64,000 nucleotides of DNA from Doris montereyensis (taxonomy: Eukaryota; Mollusca; Gastropoda; Nudibranchia; Dorididae). Of the stretch, positions 33,273 through 46,334 are shown in pieces (positions within the stretch are counted from its first letter, which is position 1; every line of letters starts with the position of its first letter). A program made the position numbers and the translations under genes. The notes beneath the pieces were generated by a model that ran no database searches, was not told the origin of the DNA, and saw only the letters and a program-made list of their open reading frames with translations. The stretch is from NCBI GenBank assembly GCA_037039925.1, contig JAXRKP010000546.1:57501-121500 (forward strand), read 5' to 3'.

Positions 33273-34420
33273 CTATTGACTATTGCACAAATAAAAAAAA
33301 TTCAAAACTGAAACACTCAATTTCAATCAGAAAGTTAAAAGTAAATCCAAATGGAAATGTATTCACAAAAAAATGTATCCGTCACACCGTAATTAATAAA
33401 TGAAATAACAATAGACCTAGTAATCCAGCACAAATCCAAACTAAAAACACGATCAAATTATGCAGTCGATCATAAAATAAATCCAAATAGAAATAAATTC
33501 ACAAAGAAGAATGTAAGTCGAACCGTAAGTCGTGTGGAGACAAAGATCTAACTCAGAATGGCTAAATACAACATGCGGTTGTAACTTATATAGACTGTCA
33601 ACAGCTTACGGCGGAAGTTTGATCTTTGCGCGAATCAAAAAGCACGCAGTGCGCAGCCGCATTGGTGTCTATAAGCACGTGAATACGGACATCTCAATTT
33701 TCAACGGCTACTCCTCCCCACGGCAGAAGATATTAAGGGGAAAACGCGATTTCACGGAATAGATGTACGCATTGCGGAATCACTATCGAATTTGAGGAAT
33801 GATTCCGCACAATCCGGAATGGTAGGAAGCTCTGCAGCACTGGAGCAGGCGGAGCTGTTTTTAGAAAACTCATTTTCCTTTCACGTGTAAATAAACACAT
33901 TTTGGCGAGTAAGAGTCCCATCATTCCTGTTCTCAACAACTGCAAAATTGTATATGTATGTACAGCTGTCTGCTGTAGTGTGCAATCTGATTTGGCACTT
34001 TAGGTAGCCTTTAGCTCCATACCAGGGATGTCACTAGGAAAATTTCCAAAAAAGCCTGAAAATTTGCGCGAATGCAACAAATTAACAGAAAATACTAAGT
34101 TGAGTCAAAACGGTATAGTAGTAGTATACTATTTGTTATTGCTATTAAGAATAAGAGCAAATAATACACCAGAAAGGAAAGTGAACTGATGATATTGCTC
34201 TCTAAATCTTCAGATATTCGATGTTTCTTTCGCAATTGACTCAAAGGAATGTCATCTTCGCTGTCTCTTCTTAAATTTGTCAGTGGAATATTATCATCAT
34301 CGCTGTCTGTCATTATATCAATTATCTGAAATAATTAAACCAAACATGAATTACACAGTGATTGTTTGATCTATCTACATTTTCATGATTATTGACGATA
34401 GGGAGTCAAACACATAATTT
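33273..34420. other. No gene established
   Basis: 33.28-33.5 kb is A-rich, with the near-repeats AATAAATCCAAATAGAAAT and AAAGTAAATCCAAATGGAAA. Minus-strand frame 34313-34195 reads MTDSDDDNIPLTNLRRDSED then DDIPLSQLRKK, an acidic start typical of transposase N-termini, but no downstream domain was found. Confidence 0.4.
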
Positions 34421-34498
34421 GTAGAAAGGGGAATTGAACCACTGACCCCCTGGTTCAAGTAGAGAACACCTTGCTAAAGCGACAACACTGCGCTGTCA
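34421..34498 (-). repeat. tRNA-derived SINE-like fragment
   Basis: The minus strand contains GGTCAGTGGTTCAATTCCCC, a B-box-like block, with CGCAGTGTTGTCGCTTTAGC upstream in A-box position. It is of the same general type as the fragment at 10361-10455 but not the same sequence. Not a foldable intact tRNA. Confidence 0.5.
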
Positions 34499-34827
34499 TT
34501 AAATTTGACGTCTATATAGATTATCAAGAAATAACTTAATTAATAAGTTTTACTTACTTGAATAAAGTAGATGAATATTCTCCAAAGATAATGATAATAA
34601 TAATAATAATAATGCAAAATTTATATAGCGCCCCTATCCATGAGAGTCATGCTCAGGTGCGTTTTACAAAGGCTAACACATACATCATACAGTAGCTTAC
34701 ATAGTGTACTCAATATTTAAGATTACTATCAAATCAAGACATCTACATACACGAAAAATTGTTACAATTAAAATGAACAGTACCTAAATGACGATATGTG
34801 CTCATTACAAGATGGCCCTATACACGC

Positions 34828-34869
34828 GTGCGCACACACACACTCACACACACACACACACACATATAT

Positions 34870-34932
<63 letters not shown>
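34828..34932. repeat. (CA)n microsatellite
   Basis: CA dinucleotide array with one ATATATACATA interruption, inside the 3' region of LINE 2. Confidence 0.97.
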
Positions 34933-34933
<1 letters not shown>

Positions 34934-35215
34934 TGCAGGTGCCAACCCCTCACACCCCATGATAGGTCGAAAAGTCAGTTTTAAAAGTCTCCGTATATAA
35001 AAATATAATAATAGTTAAAGAAGTCAAACTAAGAGATCTAAGAATAATTACATACACATGATAGTGTTAAAGGTACCATACATCAATAAAACACCAAACC
35101 CTTAACACAGGTTTTAAAAAATGCCAATAAGTTAAATATTATGTGAGTCGAAAGTGAACGGAACTCTGTTTTAAGTGATTGTTTAAAAGAAGGAAGGGTT
35201 GTACAATTTCTAGTT

Positions 35216-37720
35216 TTAATTGACAAAGAATTTCATATAGCTGGGGCCGAAAAGGTGAAAGAGGGTTAGAAATTTTGTCTTAGGGACGCTTCTTTTTAGT
35301 TGCAAAGATTGTGATGATCTAAGCGGACGATTGGGGCGGTGAACTTTAAGGAGTTGTTTTAGATAGTCAGGGGCAGTGTCATGAATGCAGTTGAAAGTGA
35401 GACATGCTATCTTATATATGATTGTCCTCTCTACGGAAGCCAATGTAGAGAGCACAAAACGGGAGTGATGTGTTCAGACTTTTTGGTCTTAGTTACAATT
35501 CTTGCTGCTTTATTTTGAAGTAATTGTAATCGATGAATAGAAGTTTTTGGCAACCCATAAAGAAGAGAATTACAGTAATCAAGACGACTTGTGATAAGTG
35601 CATGGACAAGCATTTTACATGTTTCTTGGTCTAACAGATTCCGGATACGAGAAATGCTTTTAAGGACACAATGGATTGTTTGACAAACTTTGGTAGTGTG
35701 AACATGCATGTGTAGAAATTCATCAAAGAAGAAAGATTTTTGACGCTATGGCAGTTACATATAGTCGTATTGTTTATGACCAGCTCATTTAATATAATGT
35801 CCTTTCCTTTTTTTCTAAATGTTATCAATTCTGTCTTGTCATTGTTGAATTTCAGTTTGTTTTCTGTCATCCAGGTCCTGATATCTAACACACAGTTGAT
35901 GATGGCTGTTTCTTTAGTTGTTATGCGATTGTTCATGCTGAGTGGGGTGTAAAGTTGCGTATCATCAGCATAAAAATGATAATCAATGTTGTGGGATGCG
36001 ATGATGTCACTGAGAGGTGTAGTGTTTAGTGTAAAGAGAAACGGACCAAAGACTGATCCCTGTTGGACACCATATTGGATATTTTCTGCCGATGAAGGAC
36101 TGCCATTTATGATGACTCGCTGGGTACGATCGGTAAGATAACTCACAAACCACTTCAGAGCCATGCCCGTGATGCCGAAACATTGTTGCATTCTAGCAAA
36201 GAGTGTTTTGTGGTCCACAGTATCGAAAGCCACGCTCAGATCCAACAATAGAAGTGCGACATTGTCATTGCATTGGAGCTGGTTGATTATGTCATTGTGG
36301 ACACGGATTAACGCAGTTTCAGTACTGTGGTCTCTCCTGTGTGCTGATTGAAAAAGGGGGCACAGGTTGTAGCTCATGGTGTGGTTGGTAATCTTCGCAC
36401 AATGAGTTTCTCAATGATCTTTGAAATGAAATTTAAGTTCGAGACGGGTCTGTAATTTTTCATCATCTCGTTGTCAAGATTCTTCTTTTTTAAGAGTTAA
36501 GTCACATGTGCTTCTTTGAAAACGGTGGGGAAATCCGCATTTTGGATGGAATAACTGGCGATGGAGGTTATGGCTGGTGCAACCTCATTAATACAGGCTT
36601 TTAGAACCCATGTAAACCGTCGTCAATTTGCATTGTTTGTTTGCTGCATCATTGTGAGTTCAGTGATTTCCTTAACAGATGCGGGTAAAAAGTAGGAAAG
36701 TGGTGGTGATGTTTTGATGAATTTTGTACCACTAGTTTTAATGGTGTCAGTGTCAGTCTTTTCGTCAAGATCCAATTGAATGGTGGCAATTTTGTCAACG
36801 AAATATTTATTGAATATGTTAGCTAATTCCCTGTCATTTGTGTGTGATGGTAAGGAAGATGATGGGTGTTCGTGTTTCATGAGTCTATTTATGATGTTAA
36901 AAAGTTCTTTGCTATTGCCCTTGTGCTCAGCGATGTTGTCTCTGGTATATGTACCTTTGCATTTGTTTATCAGTCCATTTGTTTAGTTTTGCTTTGATAT
37001 ATAGTTCTTTGTGAATGACGAGCTTAGATTTAGTAAGTTTCTTCGGCTGCTCTTCTCTTTCGTTTTGAGATTAGTATTTCATCACAAAACCATTTGGTAT
37101 CCGGTCGTACTGTTACAACTTTTGTAATCAGGGGGCATGTCTGTTACGATATTTGGACCATAATTTTGTTAAATAGTGAAATTTTTGTTTCAATTGTCCT
37201 TCCTCGAGGCTCTTAGTTATCTCTGATTTGAAAAGTACTTTTAAAACTTTCCATGTCCAATGATTTTTTTGTCCTATTGACATTTTTTGATGTATGGGCT
37301 TTTTCAGTTTAAAGTGAAATATTACGCTTTGATGGTCTGAGATGTGGTTGCTTTCTACACGTACATCTTGCAAGATAATGGCTCATAACAAGGTCAAGTT
37401 AAGAATATGTTGAATCAGGTTGCATGCCCTCGATGCTGTTTATCAAATGTATTTTTATCTGAATTATCATTGACATGGATGTCGAAATCTCCAAGAATAT
37501 ATAGGTTATTTTACAGAAATATCGATGATGTGATCTTGAAATTCATTTATCTTGGTAATTGCTAAAAAACGAATTTTTAACACTTATTGGTCTTCATGTT
37601 ACATTCAAGGACTTCAAATGTGGAAATCAGTTCGATGTCCAATGCGTTCAATAAGTCGCCAAGTCCACCACCTTCTCTAACATGGGGACGGTCCCGTTTA
37701 ACAAAGAGTAACCAGATGGT
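35216..37720 (-). pseudogene. LINE 2 endonuclease-reverse transcriptase, frameshifted
   Basis: Endonuclease traces include LYILGDFDIHVNDNSDK near 37.5 kb and RVESNHISDHQSVIFHFKL near 37.33 kb (SDH). The RT is well preserved: HSTETALIRVHNDIINQL, LLLLDLSVAFDTVDHKTL, GVQQGSVFGPFLFTL, YHFYADDTQLYTPL (catalytic YADD) and KLKFNNDKTELITFR in one frame (36377-35750). SRLDYCNSLLYGLP and AARIVTKTKKSEHITPVL follow, then IIYKIACLTFNCIHDTAPDY and an RSSQSL block. Frame breaks near 35720 and 35440, and a gap between endonuclease and RT, show it is dead. The L2 assignment rests on these motif forms. Confidence 0.8.
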
Positions 37721-37799
37721 AACAATCATTCAAAGTGCAATCACTATCATCTTTTAAGGTTTTGTTATGAAAATAAAAATTCGTTCTAAATTGTTGGAC

Positions 37800-40560
37800 T
37801 TGTGGTGTTTGATGTGGCTCTAATGAAAAGTAAAGTAGCCCCCTCTTGGGTCTTCAAGCGAGATTTCAGTATATTTCAAAGACTCTGCATTCAAAGACTC
37901 TGCAGACTGGACGTCCCATGGTAAAATGTTCCAAATTTTGGCTGCTTGTGTTTGTAGGGCCCTATCTCCGAAAGTCTTAAGTTTGAATTTGGGTGTTTGT
38001 ATCATTTTCTTGCTCGCTGAGTGCAGTGATCTGTTCGGTGTGTATTTAGGAACTAACTCTTTTAAGTAGACTGGAAAGTCAGCCTCGTGCAGGCATTGGT
38101 ACGTGATTGTAGCTATCTTGTAGTCAATGCGAGATTTTATTGGGAGCCAGTGTAGGTGTTTAAGTATTGGCGTAATGTGTTTTCTTTTGAAACTTCCATA
38201 ACTAATCTGGCGGCATTGTTTTGTATTTTCTGTAGTTTCTTGATTTGTGTCAGTGGAAGTCCAGCCTGCAGAGAATTGCAGAATCAATTCTTGAAAGAAC
38301 AAATGAGCAAATTAATTTGTTTGTTGCCTCAGGAGTGATGTATTTGCTGATATGACATATTCTTTTTAATTCCAGATAGCAAACTTTTCTCAAATGTGAG
38401 ATATGGTCTTCCATGGACATGGTACAATCCATGATAACTCCTAAATTTCTTACTTTCTTGACAACAGGAATTTCTTCGCCACAGATTTTAACATATCTTA
38501 ATTTAGCGGCTTCTACTTTGGCTTTGCTTCCTATTGCTATAACTTCTGTTTTGTTCTCATTTAATTTCAATTTATTAGATGTCATCCGTGAAGAAATCTG
38601 GGTGGCGCAATCATTAAGGGAAGTTATGACAGATGGCAGTCGGATATTTCAGCAGACTTATAGAGCTGAGTGTCGTCAGCGTAAATGTGGTAATTAAAAC
38701 GATGTTGATGGATGATGTTGTGTATAGGTTGTGCGTTCAAAGAAAAAGGATTGGCCCCAGAACCGAGCCTTGGGGCACACCAAAATGAAGAACAGAATAA
38801 TTTGATATCTTTCCATGGACTGATACAGCTTGCTTTCTATTGCTGATGTACGGACTGAACCATTCCAGAGCAGTGCCTTTGATGCCAAAAATATAACTCT
38901 AAACGTTAAAGAAGAATGCCATGATCTATAGTGTCAAATGCAGCAGATAGGTCTAACAAGGCTAAAATGGATAGTTTTCCTTTATCGGTAGAATTCCGTA
39001 AATCAGATTGTACTTTCAGAAGTGCTGTCTCTGTGCTGTGCTTTCTTCTATAAGCAGACTGATAGGTTTTCATCTAAGTGTTGGTCGATTTGGTTCAAAA
39101 CAGCTTTTTCTAATATTTTGGAAAGAAATGGTAGGTTGGACACTGGTCTGTAATTTTTCAGATCGTTTTGATCCAGGTTGTTCTTTTTTAATAAAGGTCG
39201 CCTTAAAACTAGGGACAACAATCCATTTTTAGTGACTGGTTGATAATATTGGTAATATGAGGCAAGGTGATATCAAGGCAGCTAAGAAACAGATATACTG
39301 GCAGTGGATCAAGTTCACACAATTTTTTTGTAGATTTCATGATTGTAGATTTAACAAAATCTTCTGTCACCGGTTTAAAAGAACAAAAGGAATTACCGTC
39401 AAATACGTGATACCTGGGATCAGAGTCTGACATCTAAGTTTTCTCGTATCTTTTAATCTTATCGATGAAAAAATGATTGAAAGCTTCAGGTAGTTCACTA
39501 ACCGGGATGTTAGTTGGTAAGTACTGTACATTCTTTTTTACCCAAAAGGTCATTGCAGATTGAATAGAGGTCTGAACTTGATTCACTGTCTTGTATCTGT
39601 TTGTTTAAATAAATTGATTTTTTCTTCTTTAATAACATTAACAAGAGAACTAATTTCTTGTCTGTAAATGTTTTTATGAACAGTCGATCCAGTTTTTTTC
39701 CACAGTCTCTCGGCTTTTCGTTTCTTTTCTTTCCGTTCAGAACTCTCTCGTTGATCCAGGGCGCTGCGGTCCTTATTGGGGCGAGTTTCTCTCGAAGTGG
39801 AGCGTGTTTGTGAGAACTGTTCGGAGGGAGCTATCAAAGTCATTTGCTGATTCTGGTGTCCTGTCTGAAAATGAATTTAAAAGGTCTTCTTTGAAGGTGT
39901 CGATGTCAATGCCTTTAATGTTGCTGCAGAGGATCTTTTTCTCGTTGTCTTGGGTTTGTCTGCGTTGATTTTGAATGAAATGGCGTAGTGGTCTGATATG
40001 CAACATTCTGACACTTTTACAATAGATTTGACTAAATCGCTTCTTGTTAAAACTAAGTCTAGAATGTGTTGTTTCTCATGTGTTGCGTCAGTGACAAGTT
40101 GTTGGAAACTGTGTTCGTCAATCAGTGTGATTAAGCTCTTTACAGATGAATTAGTTGACTTTTCAAGGTTATAGTTAAAGTCCCCTAACATATAGACGTT
40201 GTTTTTGTTGTTAATGGAATCAAGAAAGTCAGAAAAATCCTGTTCAAATTTGCTGATGGTGTGGCGGTTCTTTTTGCTTGGCAGGGGATGGTAGACACAC
40301 ACGCAGAATAAGGCACAATGGGGTGTGTTGATTATTATTTTACAATGTTCAAAAGTGTCGTATTGAGACTTTTCTTTACATTTGGTTATTTGGAACGAGT
40401 CCCTGTACACGATGGCTACGCCACCTCCGTCCTTGTTTTCCTCGCTTCGCCATGGAAGTTATAGCCTATTGGCATCATTTCTGTGATGAGAGGTTCATCT
40501 CCTTGCTCTTCGTGTGCATTTGTATGTGTTTCTATATAAGTGGTACTGCCTCAACAAGTA
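37800..40560 (-). mobile_element. CR1/L2-group LINE 3, distinct family
   Basis: A minus-strand element lying head-to-tail with LINE 2. Its 3' tail near 37.80 kb lacks the GCGC tail of LINEs 1 and 2, and its RT sequence differs, so it is a different family. The 5' end is cut inside the endonuclease at about 40.55 kb. Confidence 0.75.
37820..40545 (-). pseudogene. LINE 3 endonuclease-reverse transcriptase, frameshifted
   Basis: Endonuclease: DGGGVAIVYRDSFQI near 40.42 kb, VYMLGDFNYNLEKSTN near 40.18 kb, HILDLVLTRSDLV and CCISDHYAISFKINADKP near 40.0 kb. A basic linker (ERKEKKRKAERLWKKTG) follows at 39.7 kb. RT N-terminal CELDPLPVYLFLSCLDITLP is at 39.3 kb. NKLKLNENKTEVIAIGSK and RNLGVIMDCTMSMEDHI lie at 38.5 kb, and HITPILKHLHWLPIKSRIDY at 38.15 kb, ending near 37820. 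The YADD region near 38.66 kb (about HIYADDTQLYK) is disturbed by a frame change. Multiple frame breaks. Confidence 0.78.
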
Positions 40561-43560
40561 AATGACTGGCAAATGTAGACTACTGTAACGACGATGTGTT
40601 ATGAAATCACTTGCCTTGTATGTAATGGCTGGAATAATGCTTGTGTTGTTATTGAGAATGCCCATAGTCCGTGGTGGATAAAACAGTTCACAATAAAACT
40701 AACGATTGAAACTTGAAGACCAAGCTCCCACACCTGTATAATAATGTAAAAAATCCACACATATTCGAAAGCACTGTTATATAAATCTACAAATGTTGCA
40801 CAAAAGGATGCACCGTTTAAAGTTGAATAGATATATATAAATTATGTCACACTTTGATATCTAAAATAAGCAAAAATCAAGGGAAAGTCAGAGCTGAAAC
40901 TGAGGCAGCCTATGGCGCTAACAATCACAGTAGATCAGAATGAATTTAACACAAGCACATGAAGGTAGGCGGAAATCCCAACTAAATAAAAACCGCATGG
41001 GCGTCTGTGTATTGCTTCGCTTTCTGTTTCCAGTTTCAGTTTCAACAGTTGATGTTTCAAGAAATAAACCAATTCTAAGAAACAAAGCGGCTTTAGAAAC
41101 TAACGGGTTCTAAAAATTGCTGTTCTTAATTTGAATCTGAGTCTGAAGAAATTCTTTTTGCAAGGTTGCAGAAAGATGGAGAAATAGAAGTGAGTCTCAA
41201 AGGTGTATGAATAAATCTTGGTAACGATGGGGTGCCAATGAACGATATGGCCTTTGTGCAACCCGATCAATTCTCTTACCGATCCGATCGTTAGGGAAAC
41301 CGCTTGATGACACAAGTTTTCAAACTAAGATGATACATCCTTCACTGATTTGGCGTCCTCGGAGTTTGAGGCAATGCAGCATTAGCAGCAAACGATTGGT
41401 CAGTGGAACAACAGGCGGGTCTGGTCGTCTGCCATTCCCAGTGGTGAGGAACGTATTTCAGGGGCCTTCATAAACATCACCAGCTGTGAAAACAAAAAAA
41501 TAAAAAAAATATTAATCCACTGTCTAAACAGGACAGCACATCTTTCAAACAGGTTAAATTTACTCATTTTCCCAGCCTTCAAAACTGCCAAGGGATATTT
41601 AACTTGCACTAAGTCATTAGAGAGTTTGATGCCAAAGCACTATTTCTAGGATTAATCCTACAGCTTCAGGCTGAATTGGATAAATTAATAATTCCTGAGA
41701 TCACTGCAAATGATGGAAACACTGGTGGTAGTGGTAATAGTAGTAATCAAATCACAACAACAAAAGTTTGCATTGAAATTAAAATAATATAAGTGACATA
41801 AGAAATCCATTGGACCCTACCATAAATCATAGCTTATTTACATGAAAATGACCAACATTTGCCATCGTACATTTTTTTGACAACAATAGCCTAGGCCCAC
41901 CATCAGCTTGAGTTTTATGGACAGGCCCATTGACATTTCAATGGGAGTGAATTTGTCGTCAGCTCATCAGCATAAAACAAAACAAAAATGAAACCAGTCA
42001 CTGTGTATAGAAAATTATCACACTAAGTTAAATAATAAAGTTATTATTACCATGTAACCCATAATTATCGCATGGAACTTGAAATCAACAATACCATTAT
42101 TCTAATCCTTTCTTTAAAAGAAGTCGTCTCCCCCACTGAATGGAACGAAGTCGGCTCTCCCCTACTTTCTCTTCTTTTTATGGGCCTGCATCACACGGTG
42201 GCCATTTTGAACGCCGATTCAGTTTTCCAAAAAAAATAGCCAATGTTCACGCACTCACTATAGCTATACAAATACTAACATTTATTTTTAGCAGGAATAA
42301 CACAAATCTTTGATTATCGATTGGTTTTTTTAATTAGAGTGATTTCTAATAAATTTGTTCGCTCAAATTAAATACAGAATGAAGTCATTTGTCGAGCTCT
42401 ACTCTTCCTAATGCGAGACACACATCTAGGACGTAGGCCTATTGATTTTAAGCATGTAACTTCAAATCCCTTCACAGTTAAACTCTATTATACTATAATT
42501 TAAAGATAATTATGATTCCATGAAATACTTACATATCAGGTCAAAAATAGATTTTCGACTGCAAGCATCAGTATTCTCTTCAGGGACTAATTAGTAGCAT
42601 CGGCATTAGTGCGATCATCACCAGTTTTCTCCGCCATGGTTGATAGTTAGAGTAATAGGACGACGGGCTTCGGCTAGCGTTTTATAGGGTGAAATCAAAT
42701 AAACAGAGCGTCGCGCTACTTCGTCACCCATGTTTAATTTTGTGATATTCAAAGAGACAAGAGGTTGAAGTTTATCCTGGTCAAATTTTTAAAAAATCGG
42801 CCCGTATTTTTGTTGACTGCGCACTCGGCAAAGTTTTTATTGTCTTTTTAACATGAAATTACCAACCCATTTTAATACAAATTTTACCACGTATACCCAG
42901 TTTAGTTTGCTGTTTAAATAACTTGGTTTCATAGTGATTCGACCCATAGCCGCGAATCTCTACGATTTGTTGTGAGACTGGGTGTCAAAATCATTGCTTT
43001 CGCGCATCGACAAAAAATACAAAACCATACCACGTTCAAACATTAAAAACACACACATGTACAGTTTGAATCACCAAAAATACAACATATTTCGATAGAG
43101 GAGAATACATCTTTATTTTTGATCTATAATACATGCTGTTTTCAATCAGCACTGAACCTGTAGTCTGTAGTGTTAATGGTAAGTTGACCAAAATTTACCA
43201 AAAATCCACGTTTCGCCCCCCCGTGCGCGGCAGTTTGGGTTACCTAGTACTAGCGTATGATCCCTTACGCTTGTACGTGGTTCGGGATAAATACAAAATT
43301 GCGTTTACGCTATGCTTCCACCCAAGAGTATCTCAGTAACTATTGCAGGTATCGATACCGCGATTTGATAGGATAAAGAGCAAAAAAATGCTCGAGAAGT
43401 ACTCATAACTCAATTTGGCCAAAAAGCGGCTTACGCTAGTGATGTGATTTGAGCGGCGATTTGTTGCAGGACTCTCCAATGAATAGTTGCTTTTATTGGC
43501 AAACAATACTCCTCCTTTGAAAGGTCAATCAATTTAATGTTCTGTTTATCTAAAATCTCT
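40560..43560. other. No gene established
   Basis: Three kilobases without a supported gene. Short frames at 41100-41315 and 41400-41609 (minus) show no domain. Near 42640 the minus strand has a good-context AACCATGGCGGAG start, but it meets a stop after 16 codons. The region may hold host intergenic DNA or unclassified old repeats. Confidence 0.35.
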
Positions 43561-44150
43561 GGTCTCAGGTAACATGCCAAGAACTGTTTCCAGAGTCATA
43601 CATCTTATGAACTTGTGATGTTTTCTTTTCACGAGAAAGAATGCAATTAGTAAACAGTGGTAGTGGTATCACTGACTTGTAAATGTTGCAGAGCACAAGA
43701 GTCTTCTTTCTATTTTCAAAAAGTTTTCCAACAATTCTCATTTTCCTAGTTTTCCCATGGATTGTCAAATTTTTCTTCTTCAGTCTTCGTAACCCGTAAC
43801 TTGCTAGCCTCTTTGAGCCCTATGATCTGTCCCCGCGGAAAATCGCGGCGCTTGCGGCCGCGTTTTTCGGATTTTACCGCAACGGAACCGCAATTTTGTC
43901 AAATGCCGCGATTTTTTTGCATTTTTCATGATTTTTCCGTTATGGAGTCGTATATAATTTATATATGCTAAACATGGGAAAATGCTACTGCCACTGCCAC
44001 ACAACACTATTAAAATTTCGCGAGTAACTTCCTTGACAACACAGGAAGTAAATAATTCATTCTTTGTTTAAATTTAATCTGATGGACTCAACCTGAATCT
44101 CTTCATCTCGATCAAATTTACGCTATTGACTATTCTGAGTATCAAACACC

Positions 44151-44565
44151 ATGCCTAATGATGCCGGTACCTCAAAGAAAGGCTCTAAGACTACAGCCCG
44201 GACCGTCATAGGCAGTTTCTAAAGACTACTTATGTTTCTGGTAGTAAATTGTTTTGCGATGCCTGCAACATCGTTCTAGACCATCACAGAAAATCAACTG
44301 TGGATAATCACTTTCCTCCGGAATGTCATGTTTTTCAACCCAGTCAAGTTAATAGTTTTTCCAGAATTGGACTTGAGTGGGGTGCCTGGCTTGGACAGTG
44401 TGCCTGAACATGAATTGCACAAGTATCGCAATCACTTGGACCCCAAGCTGTGAAGAATCATTCCACCACTTCCATAGACCTGGAGCTTTTTGGAAGTCTT
44501 GCAAAGGAACAACTTCCCACCCTATCAAATTTGGCATTGCGTTATATGTATGCCACTGTCTCTTA
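44151..44565 (+). pseudogene. hAT-like fragment: zinc finger joined to C-terminal block
   Basis: From ATG 44151, MPNDAGTSKKGSKTTARTVI ends in a frame break. LFCDACNIVLDHHRKSTVDN follows with H spaced as in a BED/CGGBP1-like finger (C-x2-C...H). Further on, IDLELFGSLAKEQLPTLSNL then ALRYMYATVS resembles the C-terminal dimerisation stretch of hAT transposases (PTLxxLAxRY). If both are right, most of the catalytic domain has been deleted between 44340 and 44460, as in non-autonomous hAT derivatives. Similarity is by recognition only. Confidence 0.5.
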
Positions 44566-45029
44566 ATTATAAATTCATATTTTTTTGTACTTTATTTTGT
44601 TTTCTTTTTCTCCCATTCGGAGAATGGATGTTCTACTAGATATATAGTAAGTTAGAAATAAAATATTAAAAACAAGAAATAATTGTGCGCTGTTTGTTGA
44701 AAACAATGATTTAAATTTGCAATTTTTCCTTGCAATTTTACCTTTTTTGCATGCAATTTTTTGAATTTTGAATGTAATTTTTAGCTTTTTCATTTGCAAT
44801 TTTCCTTGGTGGACAGTATAATGTAATTCCCATTGTTAAGGGTTTTTTCAAAAATGGTAAAAATCAATACATTCCATTCAAAAAATCATAACTCAGTAAC
44901 CGCTTGGAATATCATCATGAAATTTTCAACTACTGCCTCATACTCATTGCTAGATCTAGCTCTATCATCGTCTGACTCAACACTCTGTTGAACTGTTAGA
45001 ATCATCACTTTCAGCTAAATATTCATCCC

Positions 45030-45031
45030 TG

Positions 45032-45090
<59 letters not shown>

Positions 45091-45147
45091 GTCTCTCTCT
45101 CTGTCTCTCTCTCTCTCTCTCAGTCTCTGTCTCTGTCTGTCTCTGTC

Positions 45148-45196
<49 letters not shown>

Positions 45197-45199
45197 GTC

Positions 45200-45238
<39 letters not shown>

Positions 45239-45282
45239 CTCTCTGTCTCTCTGTCTCTGTCTCCCTGTCTCTCTCTTCCTCT
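45030..45282. repeat. (CT)n/(CTGT)n microsatellite
   Basis: CT and CTGT repeats for about 250 bases, adjacent to the 3' side of LINE 4. Confidence 0.95.
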
Positions 45283-45299
45283 TCCAATGAATATTTACT

Positions 45300-46035
45300 A
45301 GAAGAATAGCGGTGTCATAATATTTGAGAAACTCTACTTTAACTAGCCTTTGCTCTTACGGAGCGAGTAGTTCACTGTCTTTATTGCAGTCGGGACGAAA
45401 TGTCATTTTATATCTGTTGGTTCGACATTTCACCTCGACATATCTTCTTCCCGATGGCAACATCTTGAATTCTGGGTGAAGCGTGTGTTGTTCGTTGTGT
45501 ATGATCTGAAACGCTTTTCGTTCCACCGCATTTGAATATAGACTGTCAATTCCTTCAAGTTCAAGTGCGTGATTAGTGATTTTGGAGCTTTCTTTGATAT
45601 TTCTTGACAAGCTGGACTTGAGTTTTTACACCACAACCTCCATACCACACGCTGATGGCAAAGTTGATTACGCTCTTCAACAGAGCATTGTAGACTTGGA
45701 TCATCGTGCGTTGGCGACATCGAACGATCGTAGTGTTCTGAGGATGTAGAGTCTTTGAGCCAGCTTTTTGTTGATGTTATCGATGTGCTGCTGAAAAGTT
45801 AGCGTGTCACTAATGGTCACTCCCAGATATTTAAATTCCTTGACAATTTCTACGTTGTGTCTTGTGTCCGAATATTTGCTCTTGGTCTTGGATGTGTTTA
45901 ATTCCAGGGAATTTTTACGACACCAGTCCATGAAATTGTTTATTTCCTTGAAATAAGCATGTTCATCTGCTGCTTCAGTCATAAGGCCGAGTATCGCCGT
46001 GTCATCGGCGTATTTTATGATCTGACAGTTTGAGA
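45300..46035 (-). pseudogene. LINE 4, 5'-truncated reverse transcriptase end
   Basis: The minus strand begins at about 46035 with QIIKYADDTAILGL, the catalytic YADD of a Jockey-superfamily RT. It then has FMDWCRKNSLELNTSKTK, FKYLGVTISDTLTFQQHI and KLAQRLYILRTLRSFDV, and in other frames VWRLWCKNSSP, NHALELEGIDSLYSNAVERK and LLPSGRRYVEVKCRTNRYK, the usual C-terminal end. Only the last 250 residues or so remain, typical of 5' truncation at integration. Two frame breaks. It is a family different from LINEs 1-3. Confidence 0.75.
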
Positions 46036-46334
46036 TGATTTGGTGTATTGGAAAAAAAGAAAATGACAGGTAAACTATAAATCACATAAAAATGAAACAA
46101 TTTATATATATTTGTTTTTCCTTACTTGAGTTATATCTCAGCTAATCCTTCTTCTATGGCAATGGAAATTGTGTGTACAGGTGCATAATCCAATTAGAAA
46201 TGTTTTGTGAAAGTTTGAACGTTTTACTATGGGCCTAAAACTACTAAAAGAAAGTTATGCACAAAAACCTAAATGTCCCTCTCTGCGGAATAAAATGAAC
46301 AAATTGAAAAGCCGCTATCCCTCTCCTTCCTTTC

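Larger units (their letters stand above)
34590..37790 (-). mobile_element. L2/CR1-type LINE 2
   Basis: The 3' tail at 34590-34680 has (AAT)n next to ATTTATATAGCGCC ... GGTGCGTTTTACAAAGG. A (CA)n run at 34828-34932 lies in the 3' untranslated part. Coding runs leftward from endonuclease remnants near 37.7 kb to the RT end near 35.2 kb. The 5' end is missing or merged with LINE 3, whose 3' end is at about 37.80 kb. Confidence 0.8.

Noticed and set aside
34095..34313. Frame MTDSDDDNIPL... with a hydrophobic end as a membrane protein
   Set aside because: The acidic start is common in transposase N-termini and the hydrophobic part is AT-rich chance sequence.
43565..43768. Minus-strand frame with PLPLFTNCILSREKK as a hAT fragment
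   Set aside because: Faint resemblance to a hAT middle region, but no second motif, and the nearby hAT piece has the opposite orientation.
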